The translations under genes were made by a program, and so were the position numbers. Positions 32,426-44,195 of a DNA stretch of 64,000 nt are shown piece by piece. The notes below the pieces were generated by a model, which saw only the letters and a program-made list of their open reading frames with translations, was not told where the DNA came from and did no database searches. Source of the DNA: Oscheius tipulae (lineage: Eukaryota; Nematoda; Chromadorea; Rhabditida; Rhabditidae); the NCBI GenBank assembly GCA_037178975.1, contig JASJZH010000003.1:3224001-3288000 (forward strand), read 5' to 3'. Each line of letters opens with the position of its first letter. The first letter of the stretch is position 1.

Positions 32426-33804
32426 ATGCACACTTCTCTCCTCATTTTCTCTTCTCTATTCCTGCTAGCTGCGGTAAGTTCCTTACTCTTGTAACAGTAG
32501 ACGCTTTACACCATCTTTAAACAAAAAAAAATATTCAAACTATTCAGGGAAGCGCTCTTCGAGAGAAGAGGCAGTGTGGATGTGCTGTCCCGAAACAGGC
32601 CTCGTGCCAATGTACTCCCTCGACTGTTTCGACCGTCTGTTCCTGCCAACAGTCTCCGATCTCCACAACTACGACCACGACTGCTGCTCCATTGTGCGGA
32701 TGTGCTCCGGCACAGCCTCAACGTCAGACCTTTGTTGTTCAGACTACCCAGTGCCAACCTGCTTGCACTCAGGTTAGAGAACAAAACAACAAACTGATCA
32801 AAGTTTCAGGCCTGTAACCAGCAGTGCACTCCCGCTGCTCCTCCTAGTTGTCAGCCTCAGTGCCAGTCTCAGTGTATGTCCACCTGTCAACCAATCTATC
32901 TGAATCCTACGACTGTTCCCACGACTACCGCTGCTCAATGCATGCCTCAGTGTCAGAATACTTGCCAGAACACTTGTGTTCAGCAGCAGATTCCTGTTCA
33001 ACAGTGCCAGCCTCAGTGTCAGTCCCAGTGTCAGACCATGTGCAATCCTACCATGGCTCCCGTTACTATGCCACCAACCACCCCTGCCCCTCAGTGTCAG
33101 CCTGCTTGCCAGCCTTCCTGTACCCCACAGTGTGTCCAACAGCAGCAGCAACAACAGGTCATCACTCTTGATGTGACTCTCTGCATGCCCCAGTGCCAGT
33201 CTCAATGCCAACAGAGCTGTGCTCCTCAACAAACTGTCCAGCAGTGTCAGAACACTTGCAATAACCAGTGCCAACAGACTTGCCAGGTGAGAAAATCATA
33301 AAATGGTCTAAACAAATCTGTAGATGGCACCAACTACTGCTGCTCCAGTCAACTGCCTCCAGCAATGCCAGCCCGCTTGTACTCCCGCTCAACCCGTTCA
33401 GGCTTGTCAACAGTGCCAGTCTACCTGTGTCGCTGCCGCTCCCACCACCACTACCCAGGCTCCCATGGTCGTTCAGGTCTCCTTGTCCGCTACTATCGCC
33501 CAGAGCACCCAGTGTGTTCCCATGTGCCAGGTAAGGGTGAGCTATGGATATTAGTAAGAAGGATTTCAGCAAACATGTCAACAGCAGTGTGTTCAGCAGC
33601 AGCAGCCTATGAACTCCTGTCAGCCAGCCTGTGCTCAGAGCTGCAGCTCTTCTTGCACTGCCGCCGCTGCCCCGGCCACCACTCCTTGCCAACAGACGCC
33701 TACTAACGTAAGCATTGCAATGTGAAAGATTTAACGTCTTTCAGAGCTGTCAATGCCAGCAGAACTACTCTCCCTGTGGAAACCAGTGCTGTCGCAGAAA
33801 GTAA
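32426..33804 (+). CDS. Secreted Cys/Gln-rich protein, ABU/PQN pharyngeal-cuticle type
   Basis: Probable structural protein of the ABU/PQN paralogue group, prion-like Gln/Cys-rich proteins of the nematode pharyngeal cuticle. The signal peptide MHTSLLIFSSLFLLAAGS is followed by REKR, a possible processing site. The body consists of repeats of the type CQPQCQSQC, CQPACQPSC, CQNTCNNQC and CQQTCQ, interrupted by Thr/Pro-rich spacers. The end is CGNQCCRRK. Cysteines occur every third or fourth residue, suited to dense disulfide cross-linking. Five GT-AG introns of 37-75 nt. The repeat structure also leaves the antisense strand open, but that is an artefact of composition. It lies 67 bp from the convergent TMEM177-like gene. 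Confidence 0.8.
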
Positions 33805-33871
33805 TTGGTTCGCCAACCCAACCTATCTGTACAAAGAAGAAAAACTAGCAATAAATTTTGGTCTTGAACCC

Positions 33872-34859
33872 CTACCTGTACAAATAGTGCCAATGTCTAT
33901 TGGCATACCAAGCTCCTCCGAGAAAGACGGTGTAGATTCCGAGGAAACTGACAGCCGAAGAGCCAAAGAATCTAGCGGTCTAAAATGTTGATCTTTTCCA
34001 TATACAAGCAAAAACATACACCGTGGAGCCAGTAGGTGAAAATGCTGCTGAAAGTGGTCCATGTAGTCCATGAGATACTTCTTTGTGCCAGAGCAGCATA
34101 GCCATCGTAGGCATACAAGTCTCGAAGAAAAATGAATCGACGGCCCTGAATTTAATCGACTAGGCGACTAATAAAAGCTTACACCATCTGACAGTGTAAA
34201 GGTTTCAGCGATTTCTTCCCCAGCCGGAGTATTCCAATCAACTGAAAGTTTCTCGCCGAGAAAATCTACCCAGTTGATCCGTTTCTCTCTGAAAATGAGC
34301 TTTTTGTAAAGAGAAAACAAGAAAGAACCTGAAATAGGTGATGACATCCTCCTTTGTCGAGAAGGCGGTGAAGAATGGCACAGCTGTGTGAAGACCCGTT
34401 CGTACTCCCAGCGAGCCTGATGCAACACTGTCGTGATCAACTGAATCGAGATTTTTGTGAGAAGGAAACGAGTTGGACCTGTATCTGTGTTGATATGCTG
34501 AACTGTGATAGCATCTCGTGGGGCTCGAGACTCCCTTTCAAGAAACCGCTCGTATTCTTCCTTGGCTAGTTTTTTCATCTTGTCTGGCAGATCTTCCACT
34601 TTGAACCTCAAGCAATACTATTGCTAAACAAGATAAGTGACAACCTTTGTAGGAAAGTAAAATTCACGAAAGGGCCATTGATGAGAAGAGAAACGACGGG
34701 GTATCCGACGATTGTTCCGGCTAACAGACCGATCCGAGCTCGTCTTCCCCATTTAGTCTGCAGCCATTCCGTCGCCTCAGTGTTCAATTTTCTGCAGAGT
34801 TATTAAAGGACAAGCTGTAACACTCACTGATAGCCGAGTAATCGTCGGGAGAGGTACAT
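33872..34859 (-). CDS. TMEM177-like mitochondrial membrane protein (short copy)
   Basis: TMEM177 stabilises COX20 and takes part in cytochrome c oxidase subunit 2 assembly in the inner membrane. The start is MYLSRRLLGYQ, with a first membrane helix near RIGLLAGTIVGYPVVSLLI. The family core VDWNTPAGEEIAETFTLSDGG aligns with human VDWRSPAGARLRASLTLS. Two membrane helices follow (SISWTTWTTFSSIFTYWL; SSAVSFLGIYTVFLGGAW). The protein ends HWHYLYR at about 225 residues and so lacks the matrix C-terminal part of the family. Six introns of 36-40 nt; the acceptor at about 34609 is a weak ttgag. Tandem paralogue of the gene at 34973-36178. Confidence 0.7.
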
Positions 34860-34972
34860 TTTTATCCTCTACTGAAAATCGTTTGAGAACTGACTGCAAT
34901 GATCGTGGAAATGAAACGGCATATCCGATGAAGAAAATTAATTCCCGAGTCTACTACTTTATATTTGCAAAA

Positions 34973-36178
34973 TCAGTAAAATACAACGACTCGAAAGAAC
35001 AGTTGGTGGATATGGCTCGCTTCGGCTACCAGTCTCCTTCTCCTTTTTCTTTCCGCACGAACGCTTCGATATTTTTCAATCTTAAATCTTCGATTAGAGC
35101 CGCTGTAAGCAATTTCTAACCTTTCAGAATAGGGTACGGGATCCATCCGGACGTCTCCATTTTTCTCGATGTTTCTCTCGCCTTCCTCTCCCAGCACTGC
35201 TCTCATGAGACGGTTGAATTTCATTCCAGATGTGAAATAATCGCGAGCTCCTTGTAGGTAATCGCTTCCCCTAAAACCATTAGTTTGAGAATAGTATAGA
35301 GACCAACTGATTGGCAGCTATTTCATCGACTTTTTTCGTCATATGGGCTTTGAACCCTTTCATGAATTGTGTATATGCTAAAACGACGAGAGCAGTTGTC
35401 GATATCAAGGCTACAGCTCCTCCTAGAACTGTCGAGATTCCTAAAAACAGGTGTTACGAAACCAAAAACATCTTACCGGTAAATATTAGATAGCCAGCTG
35501 CGGAGAAGCCCATCCAGGCAAATATGGGCACACAGAAAAAGATTCCACTGAACAAGTTAGTTGGTGTCGGAGTAAAGAGAAAGACATACTTGTTGGCTAG
35601 TTGAAGTTGTCTCTGAATAATGAATCTTTTAGCATTATCGGACAGCATCAGACGGGCGATTAGCTCATCTCCTACACGCGAATTAGCCTCTATTTTTCGG
35701 CGATATCTGAAGAAAGTCTCGAAGAAAAAACGAGTAAGGCTACTTTGAGTTTCCAAGATCCATCTCTAAGTTTGAGCCGAATCGTCTGGCTTGTTCTGCA
35801 TCTTCGATCGCCACTCTTAGAGGGAATTGTAGCTCTGTCCCCTTGTTTAGAAAGAAGCCTCCGTAAATTTTTGGCTCCAACTCGTTCGTCAATACTACTG
35901 ACGTCTAAAACCATGTTACAGTAGCTAAAAAGTCACCTGTGGATTTCGAACATTTTCAAGGTGATCTAGCTCGGATTCGACAAATTGTTTGAGCGAGTCC
36001 GGGGCAGGCATTGTACTCCTATTCACGTATAGTTTTGTCCAGATTTGATCTCCGCGAAATCCTGAACATAAGTTTGAAATTTGGGGAATAAGAACAAACC
36101 GTGAATTACGAGGTATCCTATCGGCACGGCTGGTATCAACATAAGATACGTTTGCTTTATCCACGAAATTTGACTCAT
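34973..36178 (-). CDS. TMEM177-like mitochondrial membrane protein (long copy)
   Basis: Fuller copy of the family. It starts MSQISWIKQTYLMLIPAVPI with an early membrane helix. The N-terminal domain includes TSVVLTNELEPKIYGGFFL. The core LIARLMLSDNAKRFIIQRQL corresponds to the human LSREAQKFALAREV region. Two helices follow (IFFCVPIFAWMGFSAAGYLI; VLGGAVALISTTALVVLAY) and a matrix-side C-terminus (KKVDEIAAN, MKFNRLMRAVLGEEGERNIE). The last exon reads through to a basic end, RAERKRRRRLV. Seven introns, all near 40 nt. It lies 113 bp upstream of the short copy in the same orientation, so the pair may be co-transcribed. Confidence 0.7.
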
Positions 36179-36653
36179 CTCCTCTGAAGTAATTGTTTTT
36201 GCAAAAAAGCAAATAAAATGAGAAAGCTCCGCATGTTGCTGGAATAGAGAAGTCAAACACCCAATTGGGTATAATGAGGCATGTCTCCAGCGTATATAGT
36301 ACATTCCGTTTTCTGTTTTCTTGGGTCAGAACATTGCAGAAATGAGAAAAAAAAATAAGACAAACTTGATTTTCGAGCTGCAGTTTTTCTTACTGTAACT
36401 ATTATGTACTGTGTATCACATTTTTATGCGGACGCAAATGCTCCGATAAGGAACACAACCACAAACAAAACTATTTGAAGGAGTATGTTACTTGCCGATT
36501 GCTACATACTTTTTTATCCTGACCCAGTTCTAATCCTTTCGTTTGAACGCTTATTTTTCTTATGAAATCTCTTGCCCTTTTCCGAGTATCTGTACAAACA
36601 AATAGTATTTCAGAGTCGTTGAAAGTTCTCAATAAGTGTCTTTCAAAGGTGAT
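36179..36653. other. Divergent intergenic region between TMEM177-like and ZCCHC8
   Basis: AT-rich and without open frames. An acceptor-like atttcag near 36613 lies about 40 nt before the ZCCHC8 start and may receive a spliced leader. Confidence 0.4.
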
Positions 36654-38300
36654 ATGTTCAAAGGTCAGCTTTTTTTTTCAAACAGCCTTATCAGAAACAC
36701 TTTTACATCGCCTAAATTAATATTTCAGGTGAACCCAGTTCGACTAACTTTGACGATGATCCAGAAGACGGAGAGGTGAGATCTTCTCCTCAAAAAGCGT
36801 AGGTTATAACAGTTGTGTCCACAAAAATCACTTTAGGGTCGTTGAAGACGCTGATTTTACCATACACATAACTAAGGATACAGAGATCCATATTGCTGAC
36901 GGAGTAGTCATAGACAGAACCGAGTCGATCGAAATTGAAGCCCATGAGACCTCTGGGAATGATGTTTCCAACAGGTACGTCATTTATTTTAACCTGAAAA
37001 CAAAATAATAGTGAATGGTTCAATTCTCTTCGACGTGGAATGCTCGATAACACGGCGGTTATCAACAAGGACGACGACGGAGAGCCTAAGGTGAAGCGAA
37101 CAAAGGTTCATTTTTTTTTCTATCTGAATATTATTTTGTTTTCGATGAGCGCATGTTTTAATTGCGGAGGCGATCATCAACTGAGCACTTGTCCTGAGCC
37201 GAAGAATCCTCAAAGAATACGTGAGGCAGCAAACGAGTTCAAGGAGAAGAAACGGCTCAGCGAAGCGTAGGCAACCAAATATTCTCCCATTCAATCCGCA
37301 TTTAAGAGCTCGATATCACGACAACGGTTCCTCGTCACAGAAGGAGAGCAACTTTAGACCAGGGCGTCTCTCAAGTGAACTCCGACGAGCCCTTGGAATT
37401 GGTCCGGATGACATTCCTGAGTGGATCTATCGCATGAGGAGAATGGGCTTCGTTGCTGGATATCCACCAGGCTACCTGAGACAGTCTGTTGCTCAAATGC
37501 CACTCACTATCAGCTTTTTTAGAGCCGTAGAAGTTGGTCGAGGAGATGACAAAATATTGAAGTTCCATCTTGTTGAAGACGAACATGACAATGATGAGAC
37601 TGAGAAACAGGATCGAGATAGCCCACCGCCTGTCCTGAACGACAGAAAAATGTACTACTTCTTGGGATTCAATCAGACATATCGACATCTCAATGATGTA
37701 GGTCTCTTCTTTTCTCTCAAGAAAGTTATTTCAGCGTGAAAGAAACTTCCGCGTGCCGCCGTTCCCCGAATTCTGCCGTTTCCACCAAGATGAGCTGTCG
37801 AAGAACTATTGGGCTGGCCGAAAAGATCGAAGAAGACAAAAGGAGGAAAAAAGAAAACTAAAAGAGGCAGCGAAGGAGCTCCAAGAAGAAGGAGATGTCA
37901 TATGTGTTCGATCTGATTTCGACACTGACGATGATGTGGTCGTCATTGACAGAAACCCCACGGAGCCAGAAGAGCCATCGGAAACATCGAGCAGTCAAAA
38001 AGGAGTGGTCAAGGACATTCCTCTCGATCAGTCGAATGGATCTTCAAATGGCGAGGTAAATCTTCTTTACTCTTATGTGAACAAGTCCGCTTTCAGTCGG
38101 CTTCTCGTGAACAATACGTTGGAACACCTGTAATGTCCAGACGAAGTGCGAGAGGAGTGGTTCAGAACAGTTTGCCATCATTAGAAGCCTTCAGCAAAGG
38201 CATCACCCCGTTCAAGGCAGAAGAAGAGTCAACTCCTCATCGCGGCTTTCTCAAGCGCATATTTGCCAAAATCAAGAGTGTGGCCACCTCGAAGAAGTAA
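36654..38300 (+). CDS. ZCCHC8 homologue (NEXT complex zinc-knuckle/PSP protein)
   Basis: ZCCHC8 scaffolds the nuclear exosome targeting complex with MTR4 and RBM7. A Glu/Asp-rich N-terminus (MFKGEPSSTNFDDDPEDGE) precedes the CCHC knuckle CFNCGGDHQLSTC (about 37153). The PSP domain reads RYHDN, then FRPGRLSSELRRALGIGPDD and IPEWIYRMRRMGFVAGYPPG, matching human FKPGVISEELQDALG and FIYRMRQLGYPPGW. An acidic linker, a basic helix (RRRQKEEKRKLKEAAKEL) and a C-terminal segment SLEAFSKGITPFKAEEE follow; the last resembles the ZCCHC8 MTR4-activating end. Eight introns. The one at 37106-37144 has donor GT but ends ttttcg instead of ttttcag; without removing it a hydrophobic insert would interrupt the protein. 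Confidence 0.82.
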
Positions 38301-38437
38301 TTTTCGAAAAAGTTTTTTGTTTAAAAACTCGCTGCTAACAGCTCATCTTTGTTAAATTTCATTTAAATAACATAAACATGTTTGAACAAGTAACTTTGTT
38401 CCGCCCTTCATTTTCCAAATGTTTGCTCAAACAAACA

Positions 38438-39644
38438 GCTAGCAGTTGCCGGTCAACCCGAAGCAGCATGTTCCATACTCTCTCCAACAGGTTTTCCAAC
38501 AACTCTCCTCCGGATCGGGCTGCTGTTTCTTTGTCGGATTCGTAGAAACCATTGGCTTCGGTTGGGTGGTAATCGGCTGAACTTTCTGCCCCCGTCTTTC
38601 GGCCAAAGTCGAGTTTGGCGAATTCTAAAAAGATTGTCTTTACAGCGCAAGAACTTACAGATCCAGCAGAGGTCTCTGATTTGTGAGGAATGAGGCCGTT
38701 CGGAACAGTTGGTGGTTCTCCTGCTGATTTTTCCTTTTCGGTGAATGGCGGGAGAGAAACCACACCTCCCTCTTTTTGGAACGAGACTGGAGGTTCTGGG
38801 GCTAGAATATATTGCTTGTTGAAGACAGAAAACAATACTTTTGGGACAGCAGGTGCAGGGCTTGTTTCGCATCAACACATAAATATCGTCGTCCTCGATG
38901 TCCAACATGAACTCGTGATTCATGCTAAGTCCGTGGGCGAATAACCTTATATTCGGGTAAAGGTATCAAACATTTTCTCACCATTTCAGAACAGATTCCT
39001 GACGCTGTTCTCGTGAAATCCCATCGAAGTTGGTTTTCGGCGTAGCCACTGCCAGTACAGCTGATAGCTCGTCGTCTGTCATCCTCATTACTCGACGAGT
39101 AACGCGCGAAGACATTCTGAACCAAGAACGGAGGGAATCGAAGAGGTCAGGAAAGAAATCACTTGGGCTTCAAAGGTATACCCACGCTCCCTTGAAAGTC
39201 TGAAAGAGGGAACAAGTCGGACAAAGCCCGTGTTTTGCTCTCTAATCTCAACATGGTCGAAAAGAGAGTAGGACATAAAATCAATAGAATTCGGAGGTAA
39301 CTGATCCGACCCAACAGTCAACCATTGTGATCTGTTTGTGACAAACAGGCACCAAGCTGCGACAAAATAGAGCCCCGAAGATATATATTGGACTTTGTGG
39401 ATCGGGATAATAACTGACTAGTTGGGTATTATAGCCAGTCTGGTTCAATCGAGAGGGCGAATCAGTTCAGACGTGAAGACATCACATAAAGGTAAACGAT
39501 GGTGTGAGTCATGAAGAGAGGAAGGGTCAAATTGTAATGGAAAGTGAATGTAATCATTAGCCTCGAAGGGGAGAGAAGCATTTTTTTGTGCATAAGAGAG
39601 ACGGCCGGCAAAGAATAGAGAGGGGAACAAAACTCGCCTCGCAT
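38438..39644 (-). CDS. Single-pass membrane protein with Cys-rich C-terminus (unknown)
   Basis: No family recognised. The well-supported part (38438-39115) reads MTDDELSAVLAVATPKTNFD, KWLFAHGLSMNHEFMLDIED, then a Pro-rich linker and the tail ESCWKTCWREYGTCCFGLTG. Upstream, an exon at about 39188-39417 is open for over 70 codons. It reads ISSGLYFVAAWCLFVTNRS (membrane helix) and then FDHVEIREQNTGFVRLV; joining by a GT-AG intron from ERG at about 39180 to the A before ATG at 39115 is in phase. A first exon starting MRGEFCSPLYSL at 39644 is possible but uncertain, because the region is pyrimidine-rich on this strand and several frames are open. Alternatively the gene starts at 39115, directly after a ggttcag acceptor. 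Confidence 0.45.
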
Positions 39645-40135
39645 AATCCTCGAAAACCATCGACGCCTCGTATTATACAAATATGGAAGTGGTCGTGAGT
39701 GGACGAAGGGAAGTGGGGCTACCTCAACAAGTCGTTTGCGTCATCTACCCAAGTGCTTCTGCAAGTACGTTTTATTATTTTACCACAGGCACAACGAAAT
39801 AGTAAACTTACAGGTCCAGCTGGACGCACAGTTCTGAGTGAAATACGCGAACTATAGCGTGTGTGGATAAAATTTAAAGAAGAGGGTATTTTGGAAACAA
39901 TTTGAAAGAGAGTGAGAAGATAGTGCTATGAACAAGCTATAAAATACTATATACTTCTACTGTGAAAGGGGAAAAATGAGTTTGTACTCGCATGAATCTA
40001 AAATATGGTGGTGTAGATGGGTGATAAAGGAATTTTACAAAAACTAGTAAGAATTAGGAGTTGAGATATCGAGTCGGGGAGAAAAATCTACACAGAAGGA
40101 TCTATAAAATTGGAAAAACTGTTTTTCAAGCAGCG
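39645..40135. other. Gap between the membrane-protein gene and NOVA-like
   Basis: Probably 3' UTR of the NOVA-like gene plus upstream sequence of the next minus-strand gene. It contains several A-rich runs. No gene is called. A possible donor/acceptor pair on the minus strand lies near 39811/39761 but no frame confirms it. Confidence 0.35.
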
Positions 40136-42000
40136 GAGCGAAGCACACGACGCCGATACTCCTCGTTGATGAGCTTTTCCATCATGGCACGGCACTTCTT
40201 CACGGCAGTAGAATCGCCGAAGAGACTGAATTCGAGTTGATAACACCTATAGAAAGCGTGTCCTACTTGAGAAGACGCATTCCATCTGGTGAGGAGACAG
40301 GATCTTTCCGTTCCATTTGAACACGACAGCGAGAAAAGTTCTGGATCTCCGTCAGCATTCTAGCCTTTGGTCCAATGACGGCGCCGACAATCCGCTCGGG
40401 TATCTGAATCTTCGAGTTAGAAGAACAGTTCACGAGAGCTACCTTCAGCTGCACGTAGTCAGGAAAGACGAATTCCTCGATAATGGTGCTAGCGTAGTCG
40501 GTACCGTCGGACAATACAGTAGTCTCGTTCATCAACACATCGAGAATTGCCCGATTGATCGGAATCGTGTCAGGAGGCATATCGGATGTAGCTTCACCAT
40601 CTTCTTGAAGAAACATCACGTAGCTACCATTACCAGTAGAATTGGGAGGTGAGTTGGACGGAGGCGGACCGCCGAGAAGTCCGAAATTCTGCATTCCAAC
40701 GCTTACAGCAAGCTCGAGAGCATTGAATTTCGCTAGAGTCTAAAAAATATGGTATATATCAAAGTGATCGCGGAAATACCTTGATGGCGTTGATTGCTTC
40801 ATTAATAACATTTTCAGTGCAGTGAACGGCACGTAGAATGGAGATGAAGGATAAAATGTACTTGTTCAGCTTGGAAGAATCCATCGTGGTATCATTATTG
40901 TTGAAAAAATTGGTCGATCCGTTCGGTGAAAGAGGGAAGGTGAATGAGGGATCAACTTTGGAAGGAGTTTGAGAGACGGAGTTCCTCTTAGTCCCGTTTC
41001 TCTGAATCCAGGGAATGACTGCCTGGAGGCAAACAGGCTTACCAGGAAGTGATGGTCCAGTTTGGCAATCTCGCAAATGTGGTAGGGATCGCGAGAAATG
41101 GTTTCCAACAGAATTTCAACACCATGTCTGGCATTCTGAAAAAAAACAACAACAATGGAAAAGAGAGCAGAACAGGAGTGTACCATGATCGAGTCGTGAG
41201 CGATGACTAGAAGACGCTCGTTGACGACAGTGCCATCCTCGTAGGACAAGAGATTCGGGAAAAGATGAGCATAACAACCAGCATTTTCGCGAACAGCCTC
41301 GAAGGTGTTCTCGTTGTTCATCAGTTCCGCAGCGCTATTAGGCACAATTATGCGTATCTAGAATCGATCATTAGGAACTGTCAAGAGCATACCTCATAAG
41401 TTGTTGCGTCTTCCACGGAGAAAACGTCCTTCCGGTTGGCCTTAGGACAACGTTCCTTCACGTGAGAGGTAATGCGTTCGGTAACATTAAGCACGGAGCA
41501 TAGGCGTCCTTTTAGAATAACGACCCGATCACTGGACCCAGCGTATGCGAATTCACGAGGAACAATGTTCACGTAACATTCGTGCTGCAGAGTACGCATG
41601 AAGAAGCCTCCTTTTCCGATCAGAGGTCCAACAGCACCAGAAGGAATAAGAACCTTTATAGCCACACGAGCTGAAAATCATCATTTTAGAAAAACGTGCA
41701 CAGCAAGTATTACCTTCCGGGTTGATAGTCTTTTTGAAGAAATCTGCATCTACGCTAAGATTGGTGAGGTTCTCCTGAAGTTCAACACAAGAATTCGGAG
41801 ACATATGAGGGAAATCCGTCGAATTGGAAAACTAAAAACAAAACTGGTGGGGAGAACTAAATACAAGAACTTACCAATGAGCCAAAGTGCACGGGCGACA
41901 TGTAATTGATGAATGAACTAGGAGGCGTGAATGTATAAGCCTCATCCACAGAATCATCGGTGACCAGAGCGTGAAGTCGCTCCACGATGTCGGAATCCAT
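40136..42000 (-). CDS. NOVA-like KH-domain RNA-binding protein with a degenerate KH2
   Basis: Three KH modules in NOVA/PCBP arrangement. KH1 reads VLIPSGAVGPLIGKGGFFMR with an intact GKGG loop. KH2 follows EIRIIVPNSAAEL (NOVA: KIIVPNSTAGL) but its GxxG is replaced by an Asn/Glu-rich stretch (MNNENTFEAV), so it probably does not bind RNA in the usual way. After a long Ser/Pro/Asn-rich linker, KH3 reads IPERIVGAVIGPKARMLTEI, with GPKA in the loop. The end is YRRRVLRSAA. Eight introns of about 40 nt, all GT-AG. NOVA-class proteins regulate alternative splicing; the role here is inferred from the family. The start at 42000 is the first Met of a clean exon. Confidence 0.78.
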
Positions 42001-42377
42001 GCCTGAAGACTTTGATCAAAAATGGCACCGAGATGTAAGGCTAGAAGTGAAATACAGTGCGAGTTAGATTTAGCTCCTTGTTTTTGTCTGATGACTAGCT
42101 CTGGACAAACGGTTCCCCCCAACAGTCGGTAAAAACACTGAAAAAGCGACTAGCCCAAAAAAGAGGAAAATTTTTCAAATGCGTACACAAATCGCGGTGT
42201 GGCCGAGATTACGGTAGGATCTAGAGACGAATGAAGCAAATCTACAGATCCACAGAAAATGCGGGAAGGGTCGGTTTTTGTCCACTTTTTCCCGTGCTCT
42301 CATTATATTCTCGTTGCCTGTAAATTATCCTGCTTACTTTCCTCTTCATTCGTTCCGGTCTCATGCTTACATTTTAG
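42001..42377. other. Divergent promoter region of NOVA-like and beta-tubulin
   Basis: No gene. The last bases, cttacattttag, end directly at the tubulin ATG, an unusually tight trans-splice acceptor. Confidence 0.5.
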
Positions 42378-43972
<1,595 letters not shown>

Positions 43973-44195
43973 TCACATGCGTTTGTTGCAATTTATTTTA
44001 TTCCACAGTAAATTCATTGTGTTCATTTGTCCTGTCGGGGGGAGGGGGACGGTTGGCATATAGATATAATAGAGACTAACCGATCTTTATCTTTTCTCGT
44101 CTTCGTGTTTATCGTATTTGCAAGAACAATGAGCGATAAATGACAAAAGCATCATTTGTGAAGTAGTTTATTGCTGATAAAGGTCGTTCAAGGTA

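Noticed and set aside
32798-33692. Long minus-strand frames across the Cys/Gln-rich gene
   Set aside because: They are the antisense of CAG/TGC-type repeats; the + strand gives a signal peptide and spliced repeats.
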